Source: Candidatus Phytoplasma pruni
GTDB lineage: Bacteria > Bacillota_I > Bacilli_A > Acholeplasmatales > Acholeplasmataceae
Direction of reading: 5' to 3'
Length of the DNA: 42,483 nucleotides
Assembly: GCF_001277135.1 (NCBI RefSeq)
Contig: NZ_LHCF01000004.1
Span: 1 to 42,483, forward strand
Below the pieces are notes generated by a model. That model did not search any database and was not told the DNA's origin. It saw only the letters and a program-made list of their open reading frames with translations. Numbering within the stretch: the stretch's first letter is position 1; the number at the start of each line of letters is the position of its first letter. The translations under genes and the position numbers were made by a program. Of the stretch, positions 8,306-17,994 are shown piece by piece.

Positions 8306-10884
8306 CCCTTTTCTAATTCATTTATTTTCATTATATCTGAACTGAAAGAACGAGCAAAAGTTTTATTTCCACCACCTTTGCCGTTAATAATTTTGTTAAT
8401 GTTTTTTAAAAATTGTCCCGCATGAACAGTTTTACTTTTCACTAATAAAACAAAACCATTGTTTTGTTTTTGACATAAAATTAAAAAATCATTTTGTAAT
8501 TTGTCAAATAAATGTTCTAATAAAGTTTTTAAAATATTGGGTTCTATATTGGTTTCATCGTGAATCATAATTAACATTTGTTTTTCAATTTTATCAGGAA
8601 TAAATTGATCCGCTTTTTGCAAAATTAGTTCAGTTTGTTTTTTGACCATTTCTTTTTGGATAGCGATCTGTTGTTGTTTTAAAGCTTGAACGTAAGATTT
8701 ATAGTTTTGAATATCTTCATAACTATTATAATTAATCATAATTTTAGGAATAATTTTCGCATTAACTACTTTTTGATCTTGCTCTATTTTATGCAAAATT
8801 TGTTGTTCTTCTTTGACAAAAGGACTAATTTTCTGTTCTATAGCATTTCTAACGTTATCCTCGGAAGTGGCTTCAATTCTGTAAATACCAGAACCAATAG
8901 AACTGTACGATAAAATGGCGAATCTTTTTAGTTCCATAGTGTTTTTCGCGTGCGTTCCGCCACATAATTGAAGAGAAAAATCGTGGATTTTAACTACTCT
9001 TACTGTATCAGAATAATCTTTATCTACTAAAAATTTAGCATCTTTTTTCTGCGCCTCTACAAAAGACATCGCTTCTGTTATAACGGGGTATTTTTGAGAA
9101 ATCCAATCATTAACTTGGTTTTCTAATTGCATCAAATCATCAAAAGATAAGAGGTTATAATGGTTAAAATCATACCTTAAAACCTTATCGTTCAAAGAGG
9201 AACCTTGTTGTTTAATATGTTTTCCAAAAACCTTTCTCAAAGAATCATTTAAAAGGTGAGTTGCCGTATGATTTAAAGAATTTTTGCGTCTATTCTCTGG
9301 ATCTACGATAGCTACTACCTCTTGTCCTTCGTGAAAGACATTAGCGATTTGATGTATTATTTGACCATTCGGCAATTTCGTCACTTTAGTAACGGGCACA
9401 TTGTTAATAGTTCCTTCATCGCAAGATTGACCGCCCATACGAGGATAAAAAGGAGTTTTTTCTAAAACAATACCTTCTTTAAACACTTTAAGAACTTTTG
9501 TTTTGGCTTCTAAAACTTCATAACCCACAAATTCACTTGGAGCGGTAAAGTTTAAATGATCCGTATTTTGTTCTTTCATCCTATTTTTAAAATCTTTATT
9601 TTGGTTTTTTTGAGATAATTTCTTCTGTTTTTGTAAGAAAATATCAAATTGATCTGAATCTACTTCAATATTTCTTTGTTCGGAGAATTCTAAAACAACC
9701 TCTTTAGGCAAACCATAAGTATCATAAAGTTTAAAAAAATTTTCATCAGATATTTTATTATCTTCAGTCAATTCTAAAATTTTGACTTCACCCACTTTTA
9801 AAGTGTGCAAAAATTTTTCTTCTTCTTTTTGGATCATTTGAGCAATAACTGTTTCTTTATCTTTTAACTCAGGATAAAATTCTTGCATCATATCAGCCAC
9901 AGTCGGCACTAATCGATATAAGAAAGGTTGATTTAACCCTATTTTTTTACCTTTTTGAAAAGCTCTTCTTAAAAGTCTTTTGAGAACATAGCCTCTTCCG
10001 TAGTTGGCTAAAACAACATCATCTCCAAGACCAAAAACTAATGTTTTAACGTGGTCTGAGATAATTCTAAAGGTTTCGTCCTCTTGATATTTAAACCCGC
10101 TTATTTCTTCCATTTTGACAATAATAGGATAGAATAAATCAGTTTCAAAATTAGTTTTTTTATCTTGAAAAATACAAGCTAAACGTTCTAAACCTGCTCC
10201 AGTATCTATATTTTTTTGCGGTAATTCTTTATAATTCTCACGTTTTGCTTCAGGAACAGAATTATATTGGGAAAAAACAATGTTCCAAATTTCAATAAAA
10301 CGATCGTTTTCAATATCGTTTTCAATTAATTCAGGACCTCTTGAATCATATTCAGATCCACGATCAAAAAAGATTTCCGTACAAGGACCACAAGGACCTT
10401 CGCCGATTTCCCAATAATTAGTTTTCAAAGGGATTAAATGATTTTCATCTATCCCTTTTTTTAACCAAAAATGATATGTATCTAAGTCTTGATGGAAATA
10501 AGTAATATATAATTTTTCTTTTGGTAAAGCGAAAAAACGTTCGAATAATAACAATTCATAAGCCAAATCAATCGCTTCTTCTTTGAAATAACCACCGATA
10601 GAGAAATTGCCTAACATTTCAAAAAAAGTGTTATGGCGAGAAGTTTTGCCGATATTTTCGATATCATTATTTCTTAAGCATTTTTGCACATTAACAATGT
10701 TTTGAAAACGAACTTTCTCTGAACCGTCAAAATATTTTTTCAAAGGAGTTACCCCAGCATTCACCCACAATAAAGTAGGATCGGATTGCGGTACTAAAGA
10801 AGCCGATTTTTCTTGGTAATGACCCTTTTCTACAAAAAAATTTAACCACATTTTTCTAATTTCAGAAGAAGTCATCTTTTTCAT
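8287..10884 (-). CDS. alaS: Alanyl-tRNA synthetase
   Basis: An 865-residue class II synthetase that charges tRNA-Ala. The order is an N-terminal catalytic core (IRKMWLNFFVEKGH, HNTFFEMLGNFS, WEIGEGPCGPCTEIFFDRG), then the editing domain with zinc ligands HTATHLLND and CGGTHAKN, then a short C-terminal domain ending in the glycine-rich GKGGGNKTFA segment. The start is supported by AAAGGAAC 8 bases upstream. The gene ends in TGA, showing that UGA is a stop here. It overlaps the start of ruvX. Confidence 0.95.
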   Translation of the reverse strand: MKKMTSSEIRKMWLNFFVEKGHYQEKSASLVPQSDPTLLWVNAGVTPLKKYFDGSEKVRFQNIVNVQKCLRNNDIENIGKTSRHNTFFEMLGNFSIGGYFKEEAIDLAYELLLFERFFALPKEKLYITYFHQDLDTYHFWLKKGIDENHLIPLKTNYWEIGEGPCGPCTEIFFDRGSEYDSRGPELIENDIENDRFIEIWNIVFSQYNSVPEAKRENYKELPQKNIDTGAGLERLACIFQDKKTNFETDLFYPIIVKMEEISGFKYQEDETFRIISDHVKTLVFGLGDDVVLANYGRGYVLKRLLRRAFQKGKKIGLNQPFLYRLVPTVADMMQEFYPELKDKETVIAQMIQKEEEKFLHTLKVGEVKILELTEDNKISDENFFKLYDTYGLPKEVVLEFSEQRNIEVDSDQFDIFLQKQKKLSQKNQNKDFKNRMKEQNTDHLNFTAPSEFVGYEVLEAKTKVLKVFKEGIVLEKTPFYPRMGGQSCDEGTINNVPVTKVTKLPNGQIIHQIANVFHEGQEVVAIVDPENRRKNSLNHTATHLLNDSLRKVFGKHIKQQGSSLNDKVLRYDFNHYNLLSFDDLMQLENQVNDWISQKYPVITEAMSFVEAQKKDAKFLVDKDYSDTVRVVKIHDFSLQLCGGTHAKNTMELKRFAILSYSSIGSGIYRIEATSEDNVRNAIEQKISPFVKEEQQILHKIEQDQKVVNAKIIPKIMINYNSYEDIQNYKSYVQALKQQQIAIQKEMVKKQTELILQKADQFIPDKIEKQMLIMIHDETNIEPNILKTLLEHLFDKLQNDFLILCQKQNNGFVLLVKSKTVHAGQFLKNINKIINGKGGGNKTFARSFSSDIMKINELEKGWKTCL

Positions 10885-10938
10885 TTGTTTATGTTCCTTT
10901 AATTTGTTAAATATTTTCCCATAAAATAATTTTATAAA

Positions 10939-11169
10939 TTAAAAAAGATAATTAATATCTTTTTGGGAAAATAGGATATTTTTAATTATCTTTTTTTTCT
11001 TTAACAAAATTAATTTTCCTTTGTAATAACCACTATTAAGAGTAACACGATGGGGTAAAGTAAAATTATTAGTTTCCGGACATACCACTAAAGTTGGTTT
11101 GTTTAATTTATAATGTGTACGTCTTTTTCTTTTTGCAGTCTTACCGGTTCTTCTAAAGGGAACAGCCAT
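10939..11169 (-). CDS. rpmF: 50S ribosomal protein L32
   Basis: A 76-residue L32. The N terminus [19 protein letters not shown] is the family signature for this 23S-rRNA-contacting subunit protein. The C-terminal part (about residues 50-76, [16 protein letters not shown] and onwards) is longer and more hydrophobic than usual L32, which ends near residue 57-60. Of the usual zinc cysteines only one (VCPETN) is seen, so this is the zinc-free type. AAAAGGAGATG lies just before the start, and immediately upstream is a long hairpin. Confidence 0.9.
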   Translation of the reverse strand: MAVPFRRTGKTAKRKRRTHYKLNKPTLVVCPETNNFTLPHRVTLNSGYYKGKLILLKKKKIIKNILFSQKDINYLF

Positions 11170-11186
11170 TTTTTCATCTCCTTTTT

Positions 11187-11238
11187 TTTATTATCAAATA
11201 AAACACTTTCGTAGCAAAATGCTTTATTTGATAATAAA
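11187..11238 (-). promoter_or_regulatory. Long hairpin in the rpmF leader
   Basis: The arms TTTATTATCAAATAAA (11187-11202) and TTTATTTGATAATAAA (11223-11238) are perfect 16-base inverted repeats. Inside them a further 7 pairs form around a 6-base loop (11210-11215). Two of the inner pairs are G-U in minus-strand RNA but A-C mismatches in plus-strand RNA, so the structure favours a minus-strand transcript. No U-run follows, so it is not a classic terminator. It ends just before the rpmF ribosome-binding site and could affect translation, processing or stability. Confidence 0.55.
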
Positions 11239-11291
11239 ATATTTATTTAATTTTTTACAAAATTTTTTCTTAATTCGTCTTTTTTTTACAA

Positions 11292-11368
<77 letters not shown>

Positions 11369-11384
11369 CTTTTAAACAACTATT

Positions 11385-11390
11385 ATTATA
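11385..11390 (-). promoter_or_regulatory. -10 element for tRNA-Arg
   Basis: TATAAT lies 16 bases upstream of the tRNA 5-prime end on the minus strand. No convincing -35 box is seen at the usual spacing. Confidence 0.45.
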
Positions 11391-11447
11391 CTTGAAATAA
11401 TGTTTTTTTACCATCCAAAATAAAAAAATCTTCATTTTTATTAAATT

Positions 11448-11894
11448 TCATTTATTTCGGATGACTTTTAAAAACATATAATTAAATTTATCGTGAACAA
11501 TATAATGGTTTTGAATGGTATAATAGTTTCTTTTTAACCATTCGACTAAAAGATGGATTTTCCCTTGACAACCTAAGATGAAAGGTTTGCCGATATGAGA
11601 AGTTTTTTCTAAAATATGGATAATAGTATAAGGACCCATGCCGGCAATCAAAGCCAAATCAAAAGAGGAAGGGATATTTTCAAATCCGTCACTTAAATAA
11701 AATTCCACGGGATAATTTTCTAAATTTTCCCGTGCTTTTTCTAACGGTTGAGGATTGATATCAGAAGCAATCGCTTTTTGAATATAACCTTGTTCAAAAG
11801 CTTTTTTTAACACTAAACCATGGTCTGTTCCGACATCTACAACCGTATGATAACCTTGAAGCAAAGAAGCAATAAAATCAATTCTTTTCATCAT
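11448..11894 (-). CDS. trmK: tRNA (adenine22-N1)-methyltransferase TrmK, short form
   Basis: A 148-residue SAM-dependent methyltransferase matching the catalytic domain of TrmK (YqfN), which methylates A22 in the D-arm of tRNAs. Motifs are [16 protein letters not shown] (SAM loop), [18 protein letters not shown] (acidic loop), [11 protein letters not shown] and [14 protein letters not shown]. Firmicute TrmK is roughly 230 residues with a C-terminal coiled coil; this one stops after the methylase domain (MFLKVIRNK). It starts inside the rpoD stop with an ATGA overlap, so translation is probably coupled, as is usual for the rpoD-trmK pair. Confidence 0.85.
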   Translation of the reverse strand: MMKRIDFIASLLQGYHTVVDVGTDHGLVLKKAFEQGYIQKAIASDINPQPLEKARENLENYPVEFYLSDGFENIPSSFDLALIAGMGPYTIIHILEKTSHIGKPFILGCQGKIHLLVEWLKRNYYTIQNHYIVHDKFNYMFLKVIRNK

Positions 11895-13153
11895 TTTTTG
11901 TTAATATTTTTATATAACATTTTCAATTTATTTTGTCTTGAAGGCGATCTTAGGCGCCTTAAAGCTTTCGCTTCGATTTGACGTATTCTTTCTCGGGTAA
12001 CACCAAACATAGCGCCGACTTCTTCTAAAGTGTAAATACGATCATCTAACAACCCGTATCTCATTTTTAAAACTTGTTGTTCTCTTACGGTTAAAGCTTC
12101 TTCTAAAGTTTCATCTAAAGTATTTTTTAAAGTTTCCTGCAACATGTATTCGTGGGGAGAAACAGCGTTAGCGTCACTAATGAAATCACCTAAAGAAGAA
12201 TCATCTTCTTCTCGGACTGAAGTTTCTAAAGAAATAGTTTCTTTTTCTATCATCTGAATATCAGTGATTTGTTTAGTTTTAATATTCATTTCTTTAGCTA
12301 TTTCGTGATTACCTACTTGTCTGGATAAATCTTGCGTTAACTTGCCTCTGCAACGAGAAATTTTATTCATTGTTTCGATAATATGAACCGGAATTCTAAT
12401 TGTTCTTGCTTGGTCGGCTACTGCTCTGGTGATCGCTTGTCTAATCCACCAAGTAGCGTAAGTAGAAAATTTAAAACCTTTTCTATAATCAAACTTATCT
12501 ACCGCTCTCATTAACCCCATATTACCTTCTTGAATTAAATCTAAGAATAATATTTTTCTCCCGATATAACGTTTAGCGATAGAAACTACTAAACGATAAT
12601 TCGCTTCTACTAATTTGCTTTTGCCTAATAAACCTTTTTTGATTAATTCATGGTTTTTTTGAATTTGTTCTGAAGTTAGAGTTATTTCTTTCTTTTTGTA
12701 TTTAATCATTTGTTTACGTGCTCTAATGCCTTCGTAAACCATTTTCGAATTTTCCCTTTCTTCTTCATGTGTTAATAAAGGTATTTGACCGATTTCTTTC
12801 AAATACATTCTGACAGGATCGTCAACTTTAATTGAATTAGAAATTTTTTCTAAATTCAATTCTTCTTGGTAATCTTCTTTACTTTCATCATCTTCAAAAG
12901 ATAAATTATTTTTTTTCAATTTTTGTTCTTTTAATTTTTTAACATTTTCTTTTTTAATTTTTTTATCTTGAGCGATTAAAAATTTGATAATTTCTTCGTT
13001 AAACGGAACCATATTTTTATTAAAACTATTAACCCATCTTAACTTTTTTTTCAACGCAACATTAATAGAACTCATAGTCGCATCTTTGGCTAGTTTGGAA
13101 TTATGTTTTTTAAATATCTGTTTTATCGTTTGTCTTAAATTCATATTTTTCAT
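11891..13153 (-). CDS. rpoD: Primary RNA polymerase sigma factor (sigma-70)
   Basis: A 420-residue housekeeping sigma factor (RpoD/SigA). After a lysine-rich N terminus, region 1.2 begins at [22 protein letters not shown]. Region 2 contains [21 protein letters not shown] for -10 recognition and melting. Region 3 starts at [17 protein letters not shown]. Region 4.2 is [23 protein letters not shown] in pieces, the -35-binding helix-turn-helix. It lies between dnaG and trmK, the classic macromolecular-synthesis order. It is the only sigma gene in the window, and TTGACA/TATAAT-like promoters found here fit it. Confidence 0.95.
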   Translation of the reverse strand: MKNMNLRQTIKQIFKKHNSKLAKDATMSSINVALKKKLRWVNSFNKNMVPFNEEIIKFLIAQDKKIKKENVKKLKEQKLKKNNLSFEDDESKEDYQEELNLEKISNSIKVDDPVRMYLKEIGQIPLLTHEEERENSKMVYEGIRARKQMIKYKKKEITLTSEQIQKNHELIKKGLLGKSKLVEANYRLVVSIAKRYIGRKILFLDLIQEGNMGLMRAVDKFDYRKGFKFSTYATWWIRQAITRAVADQARTIRIPVHIIETMNKISRCRGKLTQDLSRQVGNHEIAKEMNIKTKQITDIQMIEKETISLETSVREEDDSSLGDFISDANAVSPHEYMLQETLKNTLDETLEEALTVREQQVLKMRYGLLDDRIYTLEEVGAMFGVTRERIRQIEAKALRRLRSPSRQNKLKMLYKNINKK

Positions 13154-13229
13154 CCATTAATTTTATTTTATACAATTTTAGTACGATAATGATAAGATGA
13201 CTTTTATTTTAGTCTCTTTTAATTGATTT

Positions 13230-15125
13230 TTATAATTTAGCTAACTTTTCTCTTACTTTGTGAAGTTCTAACTTTTTTTGAATTAATTGTTGCCCTTTTT
13301 CTTCTATCTGTCGAACATCTTCTTCGTTGCTTATCATTTGAGTTAAGTCTTTTTCTAAAGAAGTGATTTCTTTTTCTATGTTGGCTAAATCATCTAATTG
13401 TGTTTTCTTCGATAAAAGTATTTTTACATCTTCTAAATGTGGTAGGTTTTTTTTCTGTTTAAATAAAAAACTATTTTCAATATCTTCTTTAAAAAGATCA
13501 AAATCGAATTTTGCTTTTCTTTCTTGAAAAAAATCTTCGTAAAGAAGGGCAAATCTGTCTAAATCCACATGCCGATTGACGTGAATGTTTTCTTCAGGCA
13601 AATGTTTTTCGTAATATTCTTTTATTTTGGCAACAATATCAATCAACACCGAATTATGTAAAAAAATAATAACTCTTTTTTCATAAATTAATGGCAAAAA
13701 CTTATCGCTCAACAAAATTTCAATAATGATATGTTTGTCAGTTTCGTTATATTGTTTTTTATTCATTTTTTTAATATGAATGAATTTATCTGAATCATTG
13801 GCGATTTGGCTTAAGAATCGATAACCTTTTTTATCGTTAAATAAGTTGTTTTCTTTATCATAAGTTTGTTCAGCTAAATTTAATGAAATTTGATATTTTT
13901 TATACAATTCTTTCGCGTAATATCTTTTAGTTTCTAGATCGTAATATTTCAATAAGGTAACGGTTTTAGACTCTATTTCATCATCACTTTGGTTCTGTTC
14001 TTTCCATTCTTCTACATTATAAAAGACAAAATCTTTCGCTTTTTCTTTTAAAGAAGAGAGATTGATTATGTTTTTTTGTAAAATGTATTGGTCTGGATCT
14101 AGATTATCAGGCAAAGTTACTATTTTAATTTTAAAATTACGTTTAATCAGTAAAGTCGATATTTTTAGAGCCGCTTCTTTTCCCGCATTATCGCTATCAT
14201 AAATAATTAAACAATTTTGACTTCTGGATTGAAGTAATTTAGCGTGTTGTTCCGTAAAACTAGTTCCTAAAGTGGCAACTACATTTTTAATCCCTTTTTT
14301 ATAAAAAGCTATGACATCAAAAACACCTTCAGTTAGAATAATTTCGTTCTTAGTTTGAATATCTTCTTGATGTTGGTATAAACGATATAAAAGATTACTT
14401 TTTTTAAATAAAGCAGTTTCCGAATTAAATAAATATTTAGGATATTTTTCTTTTTCTTTAATCAAACGTCCTGAAAAACCAACAATATTACCTTTTTCAT
14501 CAGTCAAAGGAAACATCAAACGGTCTACGAAAAAATTATAATATTCTTTTTCGTTGTTAGATCTTTGTTTAATTAAACCTAATTTCAATAAAGTTTTGGC
14601 AGAGAAGCCTTTCTCTAATAAATAATCTTTCAGAGAGTTAAAATCATCGTAAGCATAACCTAAACCAAATTCTTTAATCAATTCTAAAGTCAGTTTTCTT
14701 TCTTGAAATAAATAACGTTCTAAAGGGTGATCTTTAATGTTGTCGATAATGTATAAAAGTGAATCATGAAAATATTGTTGCGCAGAATTTAATACATCGT
14801 ACAAAACATCTTTATTATTTTTCTTTTGTTTCGGCAAATCAATATGAAATTGTTCACATAATTCTTCTACCGCTGTTTCAGTAGAAATATTTTTCAATTG
14901 ACGCCAATAAGTAACTGGCTTACCCCCTTTACTACAAGACATGCAAAAGGCAATATTCTTTTCTTTAGAAACAGAAAAAGAAGGTGTTTTTTCTTGATGA
15001 AAAGGGCATAAACCCATAAAGTTTTTTCCTTGTTTTTTTAAGACCACACCTGATTTAAGAACTAATTCATAAATAGGTATTTTTTCATTGATTTGTGCAA
15101 CGAAAGATTCCTTTATTTTATCCAT
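13230..15125 (-). CDS. dnaG: DNA primase DnaG
   Basis: A 631-residue primase that makes RNA primers for replication. The N-terminal zinc finger is CPFHQEKTPSF then CMSCSKGG. The RNA polymerase core follows (GLGYAYDDFNSLKDYL, DRLMFPLTDEKGNIVGFSGR in pieces). The TOPRIM motif is ILTEGVFDVIAFYKKG with IIYDSDNAGKEAA as the metal-binding acidic pair. The C-terminal third, with charged coiled-coil runs, should be the helicase-binding domain. It is 104 bases from the end of glyQS's neighbour rpoD and precedes rpoD in transcription. Confidence 0.95.
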   Translation of the reverse strand: MDKIKESFVAQINEKIPIYELVLKSGVVLKKQGKNFMGLCPFHQEKTPSFSVSKEKNIAFCMSCSKGGKPVTYWRQLKNISTETAVEELCEQFHIDLPKQKKNNKDVLYDVLNSAQQYFHDSLLYIIDNIKDHPLERYLFQERKLTLELIKEFGLGYAYDDFNSLKDYLLEKGFSAKTLLKLGLIKQRSNNEKEYYNFFVDRLMFPLTDEKGNIVGFSGRLIKEKEKYPKYLFNSETALFKKSNLLYRLYQHQEDIQTKNEIILTEGVFDVIAFYKKGIKNVVATLGTSFTEQHAKLLQSRSQNCLIIYDSDNAGKEAALKISTLLIKRNFKIKIVTLPDNLDPDQYILQKNIINLSSLKEKAKDFVFYNVEEWKEQNQSDDEIESKTVTLLKYYDLETKRYYAKELYKKYQISLNLAEQTYDKENNLFNDKKGYRFLSQIANDSDKFIHIKKMNKKQYNETDKHIIIEILLSDKFLPLIYEKRVIIFLHNSVLIDIVAKIKEYYEKHLPEENIHVNRHVDLDRFALLYEDFFQERKAKFDFDLFKEDIENSFLFKQKKNLPHLEDVKILLSKKTQLDDLANIEKEITSLEKDLTQMISNEEDVRQIEEKGQQLIQKKLELHKVREKLAKL

Positions 15126-15154
15126 AAAATCATTTTTTCACCACTTTAAAATTC

Positions 15155-16513
15155 TTAAAACAATAATTTATTTTCTATATAATCGCGGATTTTTTCAATA
15201 GGTATTTTATGTTGTTTCATAGTATCTCTATCTCTAATTGTTACCGTATTATCTTTTAAAGTTTGATCATCTACCGTACAACAAAAAGGAGTACCTATAG
15301 AATCTTGTCTTCTATATCTTTTACCAATGCTTTGGTTTTCATCATAAGTTAATTCGAAATAATTAGATAATTTTTTTTGCAATTCTTTTGCTTTATGACA
15401 ATGAATTTTTTTCATCAAAGGTAAAATAGCTATTTTATAAGGCGCTAAAAAAGGATGAATTTTTAACACTGTTCGTGAAGTTTCCTCTTTTAGTTGCTCT
15501 GTTTCTAAACTGTCAGCTAAAAGAGCTAAAAATAACCTTTCGACCCCTAAAGAAGGTTCAATCACAAAAGGAAAGTATTTTTCTTTTGTATTTTCATCAA
15601 AATATTTTAAATCTTTTTTAGAATATTTTTGATGATTTTTCAAATCAAAATCAGTTCTTGACGCTATTCCCCATAATTCATCAAAACCCCAAGGGAAACG
15701 GAATAAAATATCAGAAGTAGCGTTAGAATAATGACTTAATTCAGTTTTTTTATTATCTTTTAGTTCTAAATTTTCTTCTTTAATCCCTAATTCTAATAAG
15801 AAATTATAAGAATATTCTTTCCAATAAGCAAACCATTCTTGATGTGTTTCGGGTTGACAAAAGAATTCTAATTCCATTTGTTCAAATTCACAAGTTCTAA
15901 AAATAAAATTACCTGGTGTAATTTCATTACGGAAAGATTTGCCGATTTGACCCACTCCAAAAGGTAATTTTTTCCTAGTAGAATTTAAAATATTTTTAAA
16001 ATTAACAAAAATACCTTGACAAGTTTCTGGTCTTAAATATAAAGGCTTCTTTTCCTCTATGACAACCCCTTGATGGGTTTGAAACAACATATTGAATTTT
16101 TTAACAGGGGCCCAATTTTTGGTTTCTAAAACTTCATTCTCAATTAAATATTGCGTCATTTCTTCAAAAGTTAAGGCACTAACGTCAAAAGAAGGATCGT
16201 GACTTTGAATTAATTTATCAGCTCTATAACGTTTATTAGTTTCTTTGTTTTCGGTTAAAGGATCGATAAACATTTCTAAATGTCCGGAGGCTTCCCAAAT
16301 TTGGGAGTTCATTATAATAGAACTATCCAATAAAACATTATCATTTCTTTCTTGAAAAAATTTCTTTTTCCAAGCTTGTTTAATGTTTTGTTTTAATAAA
16401 GTTCCTAAAGAACCGTAATCAAAACTATTCGATAAACCGCCATAAATTTCACTACCTGAAAAAACAAAACCATTCTGTTTAGCAAAAATAATTATTTCTT
16501 TTAGAGATAACAT
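15155..16513 (-). CDS. glyQS: Glycyl-tRNA synthetase (single-chain, dimeric type)
   Basis: A 452-residue class II synthetase that charges tRNA-Gly. Recognisable segments are FVFSGSEIYGGLSNSFDYG at the N terminus, LRPETCQGIFVNFKNIL (motif 2 region), GVGQIGKSFRNEITPGNF, EFEQMELEFFC, and GVERLFLALLADS (motif 3). The anticodon-binding domain follows (APYKIAILPLMKK, DSIGTPFCCTVDD). This is the eukaryote/Mollicute-type single polypeptide, not the alpha2-beta2 enzyme. It sits between era and dnaG; recO, often found in this gap in Firmicutes, is absent. Confidence 0.94.
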   Translation of the reverse strand: MLSLKEIIIFAKQNGFVFSGSEIYGGLSNSFDYGSLGTLLKQNIKQAWKKKFFQERNDNVLLDSSIIMNSQIWEASGHLEMFIDPLTENKETNKRYRADKLIQSHDPSFDVSALTFEEMTQYLIENEVLETKNWAPVKKFNMLFQTHQGVVIEEKKPLYLRPETCQGIFVNFKNILNSTRKKLPFGVGQIGKSFRNEITPGNFIFRTCEFEQMELEFFCQPETHQEWFAYWKEYSYNFLLELGIKEENLELKDNKKTELSHYSNATSDILFRFPWGFDELWGIASRTDFDLKNHQKYSKKDLKYFDENTKEKYFPFVIEPSLGVERLFLALLADSLETEQLKEETSRTVLKIHPFLAPYKIAILPLMKKIHCHKAKELQKKLSNYFELTYDENQSIGKRYRRQDSIGTPFCCTVDDQTLKDNTVTIRDRDTMKQHKIPIEKIRDYIENKLLF

Positions 16514-16565
16514 GTTTTTATCCTTTGCTTTTTTGTCATAAATAATATATATATTATTGTTGTAT

Positions 16566-17453
16566 TTAATGCATATATCCTAATTGCTTTAACAAATTAA
16601 TTCTATTACGCCAATTTTTTTCTACTTTAATCCAGACGTTAAGATGAATTCTTTTGTTTAAAGTGCAGTTGATATCTTTTCTAGCTTCTGTACCGATTCT
16701 TTTTATTTTTTCACCCTTAGCGCCGATTAAAATTTTCTTTTGGCTAGGTTTTTCCACTAAAATTAAAACCGAAATTTCCAACAATGAAGGATTTTCTTCC
16801 ATCGAGCGCATATCTTCTACTGTGACAGCGCATGCATGAGGAACTTCTTCGTGTACGTGATAAAGTATTTTTTCTCTGACTAATTCTGAAATCATTTCTT
16901 GTTCTGTCACGTTAGTAACCATGGTGTTATCGAAATAAAGCGGACCTTCTTCTGTTAAAGATAAAATTTTGTCTTGCAAAATATCTACGTTTTGTTGCGT
17001 CATAGCAGACAGAGGAATAATGTGTTCGAAAGGAAATTTTTCTAAATAACTAAAAATAATTTTATCAATTAAAATTTTTTGCTTAATTTCGTCTATTTTA
17101 TTAATCACTAAAATCACTTTTTTATTATGTTGTTGAATAGTTTGTAAAATTTTTTCTTCTTTGGACGTACATTCGCGATCAACTACGAATAAAACAATAT
17201 CCACATCTTTAATACTTTGTATCGCTAAAGAATTCATATTATTATTTAATAAATATTTTTCTTTATGTATTCCCGGAGTGTCTACAAAAATTAATTGATA
17301 ATGAGGGTCATTAATGATGCCCATAATTTTATTACGAGTAGTTTGCGATTTAGAACTAGTAATAGAAATTTTTTGTTTTATCAAAGAATTTAATAATGTA
17401 GATTTACCTACATTAGTATTGCCTATCATAGTAATAAAACCTGATTTAAACAC
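16566..17453 (-). CDS. era: GTPase Era
   Basis: A 295-residue essential GTPase that binds the 3-prime end of 16S rRNA during 30S maturation. G1 is GNTNVGKSTLLNSL, G2 lies in SKSQTTRNKIMGI, G3 is FVDTPGIHKEK and G4 is VINKIDE. The C-terminal KH domain has KKILIGAKGEKIKRIGTEAR in pieces. Length is normal. It follows ybeY, its usual partner in rRNA maturation, with a gap of 43 bases. Confidence 0.95.
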   Translation of the reverse strand: MFKSGFITMIGNTNVGKSTLLNSLIKQKISITSSKSQTTRNKIMGIINDPHYQLIFVDTPGIHKEKYLLNNNMNSLAIQSIKDVDIVLFVVDRECTSKEEKILQTIQQHNKKVILVINKIDEIKQKILIDKIIFSYLEKFPFEHIIPLSAMTQQNVDILQDKILSLTEEGPLYFDNTMVTNVTEQEMISELVREKILYHVHEEVPHACAVTVEDMRSMEENPSLLEISVLILVEKPSQKKILIGAKGEKIKRIGTEARKDINCTLNKRIHLNVWIKVEKNWRNRINLLKQLGYMH

Positions 17454-17496
17454 TAATTTTTTTCTCCTTCAAAATTGATATTATTTATTCAAACAA

Positions 17497-17906
17497 CTAT
17501 ATATCTAAATTATATTCTTTTAAAATTTTATTTTGTATTTCGATCATTTCCAACAATCCTTCTTCTGTTTTGTCTTCATAACCTTTTAAATGTAAATATC
17601 CGTGTACAGCTAAAAAAATGATTTCTCTTTGATGACTGTGGTTTAATTTATCCGCCTGTTCAAAAGCTTTGGGTAAAGAAATGATAATATCCCCTAAAGA
17701 ATCGTCATTAGCATCGTTGACAAAAGTCAAAACATCAGTAGGATAATCTTTTTGACGATAATACAAATTCATTTCTTGCATTTTAATATTATCTATAAAA
17801 ACGATATGTTAGTTTTTTTTTTTTCAAAAGAACTAAATATTTTGAATAAAGCGTTAGTAAAAGGTTTAATATTTATGTCAGTTTGATTATGTATTTTAAT
17901 AATCAT
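17497..17906 (-). pseudogene. ybeY: Endoribonuclease YbeY, frameshifted
   Basis: The C-terminal 94 codons (17497-17781) encode YbeY: NLYYRQKDYPTDVLTF and HGYLHLKGYED. The N terminus lies in another frame starting at ATG 17906 (MIIKIHNQTDINIKPFTNAL) and running to an A12 tract at 17813-17824. About one base is missing between the tract and TTTATAGATAATATT, after which the family segment VFIDNIKMQEMN continues. YbeY is a zinc RNase acting in 16S maturation and ribosome quality control. The third metal histidine (normally GYDH) is replaced by Asp (GYED). Pseudogene, sequence error or an altered enzyme are all open. Confidence 0.68.
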
Positions 17907-17962
17907 ATTAAGTTTTAATTTCCTTTTATATAATATTTTTATACTAAAAATTATATTTTAAA

Positions 17963-17994
17963 TAAAAAAAAGCACCTTTTTGGATAGGTAGCTT
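17963..17994 (-). terminator. Terminator or attenuator after rpsU
   Basis: On the minus strand AAGCTACCT and AGGTGCTT pair with one bulged base, followed by a run of eight T. It directly overlaps the rpsU stop region and would limit read-through into ybeY-era-glyQS. Confidence 0.65.
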
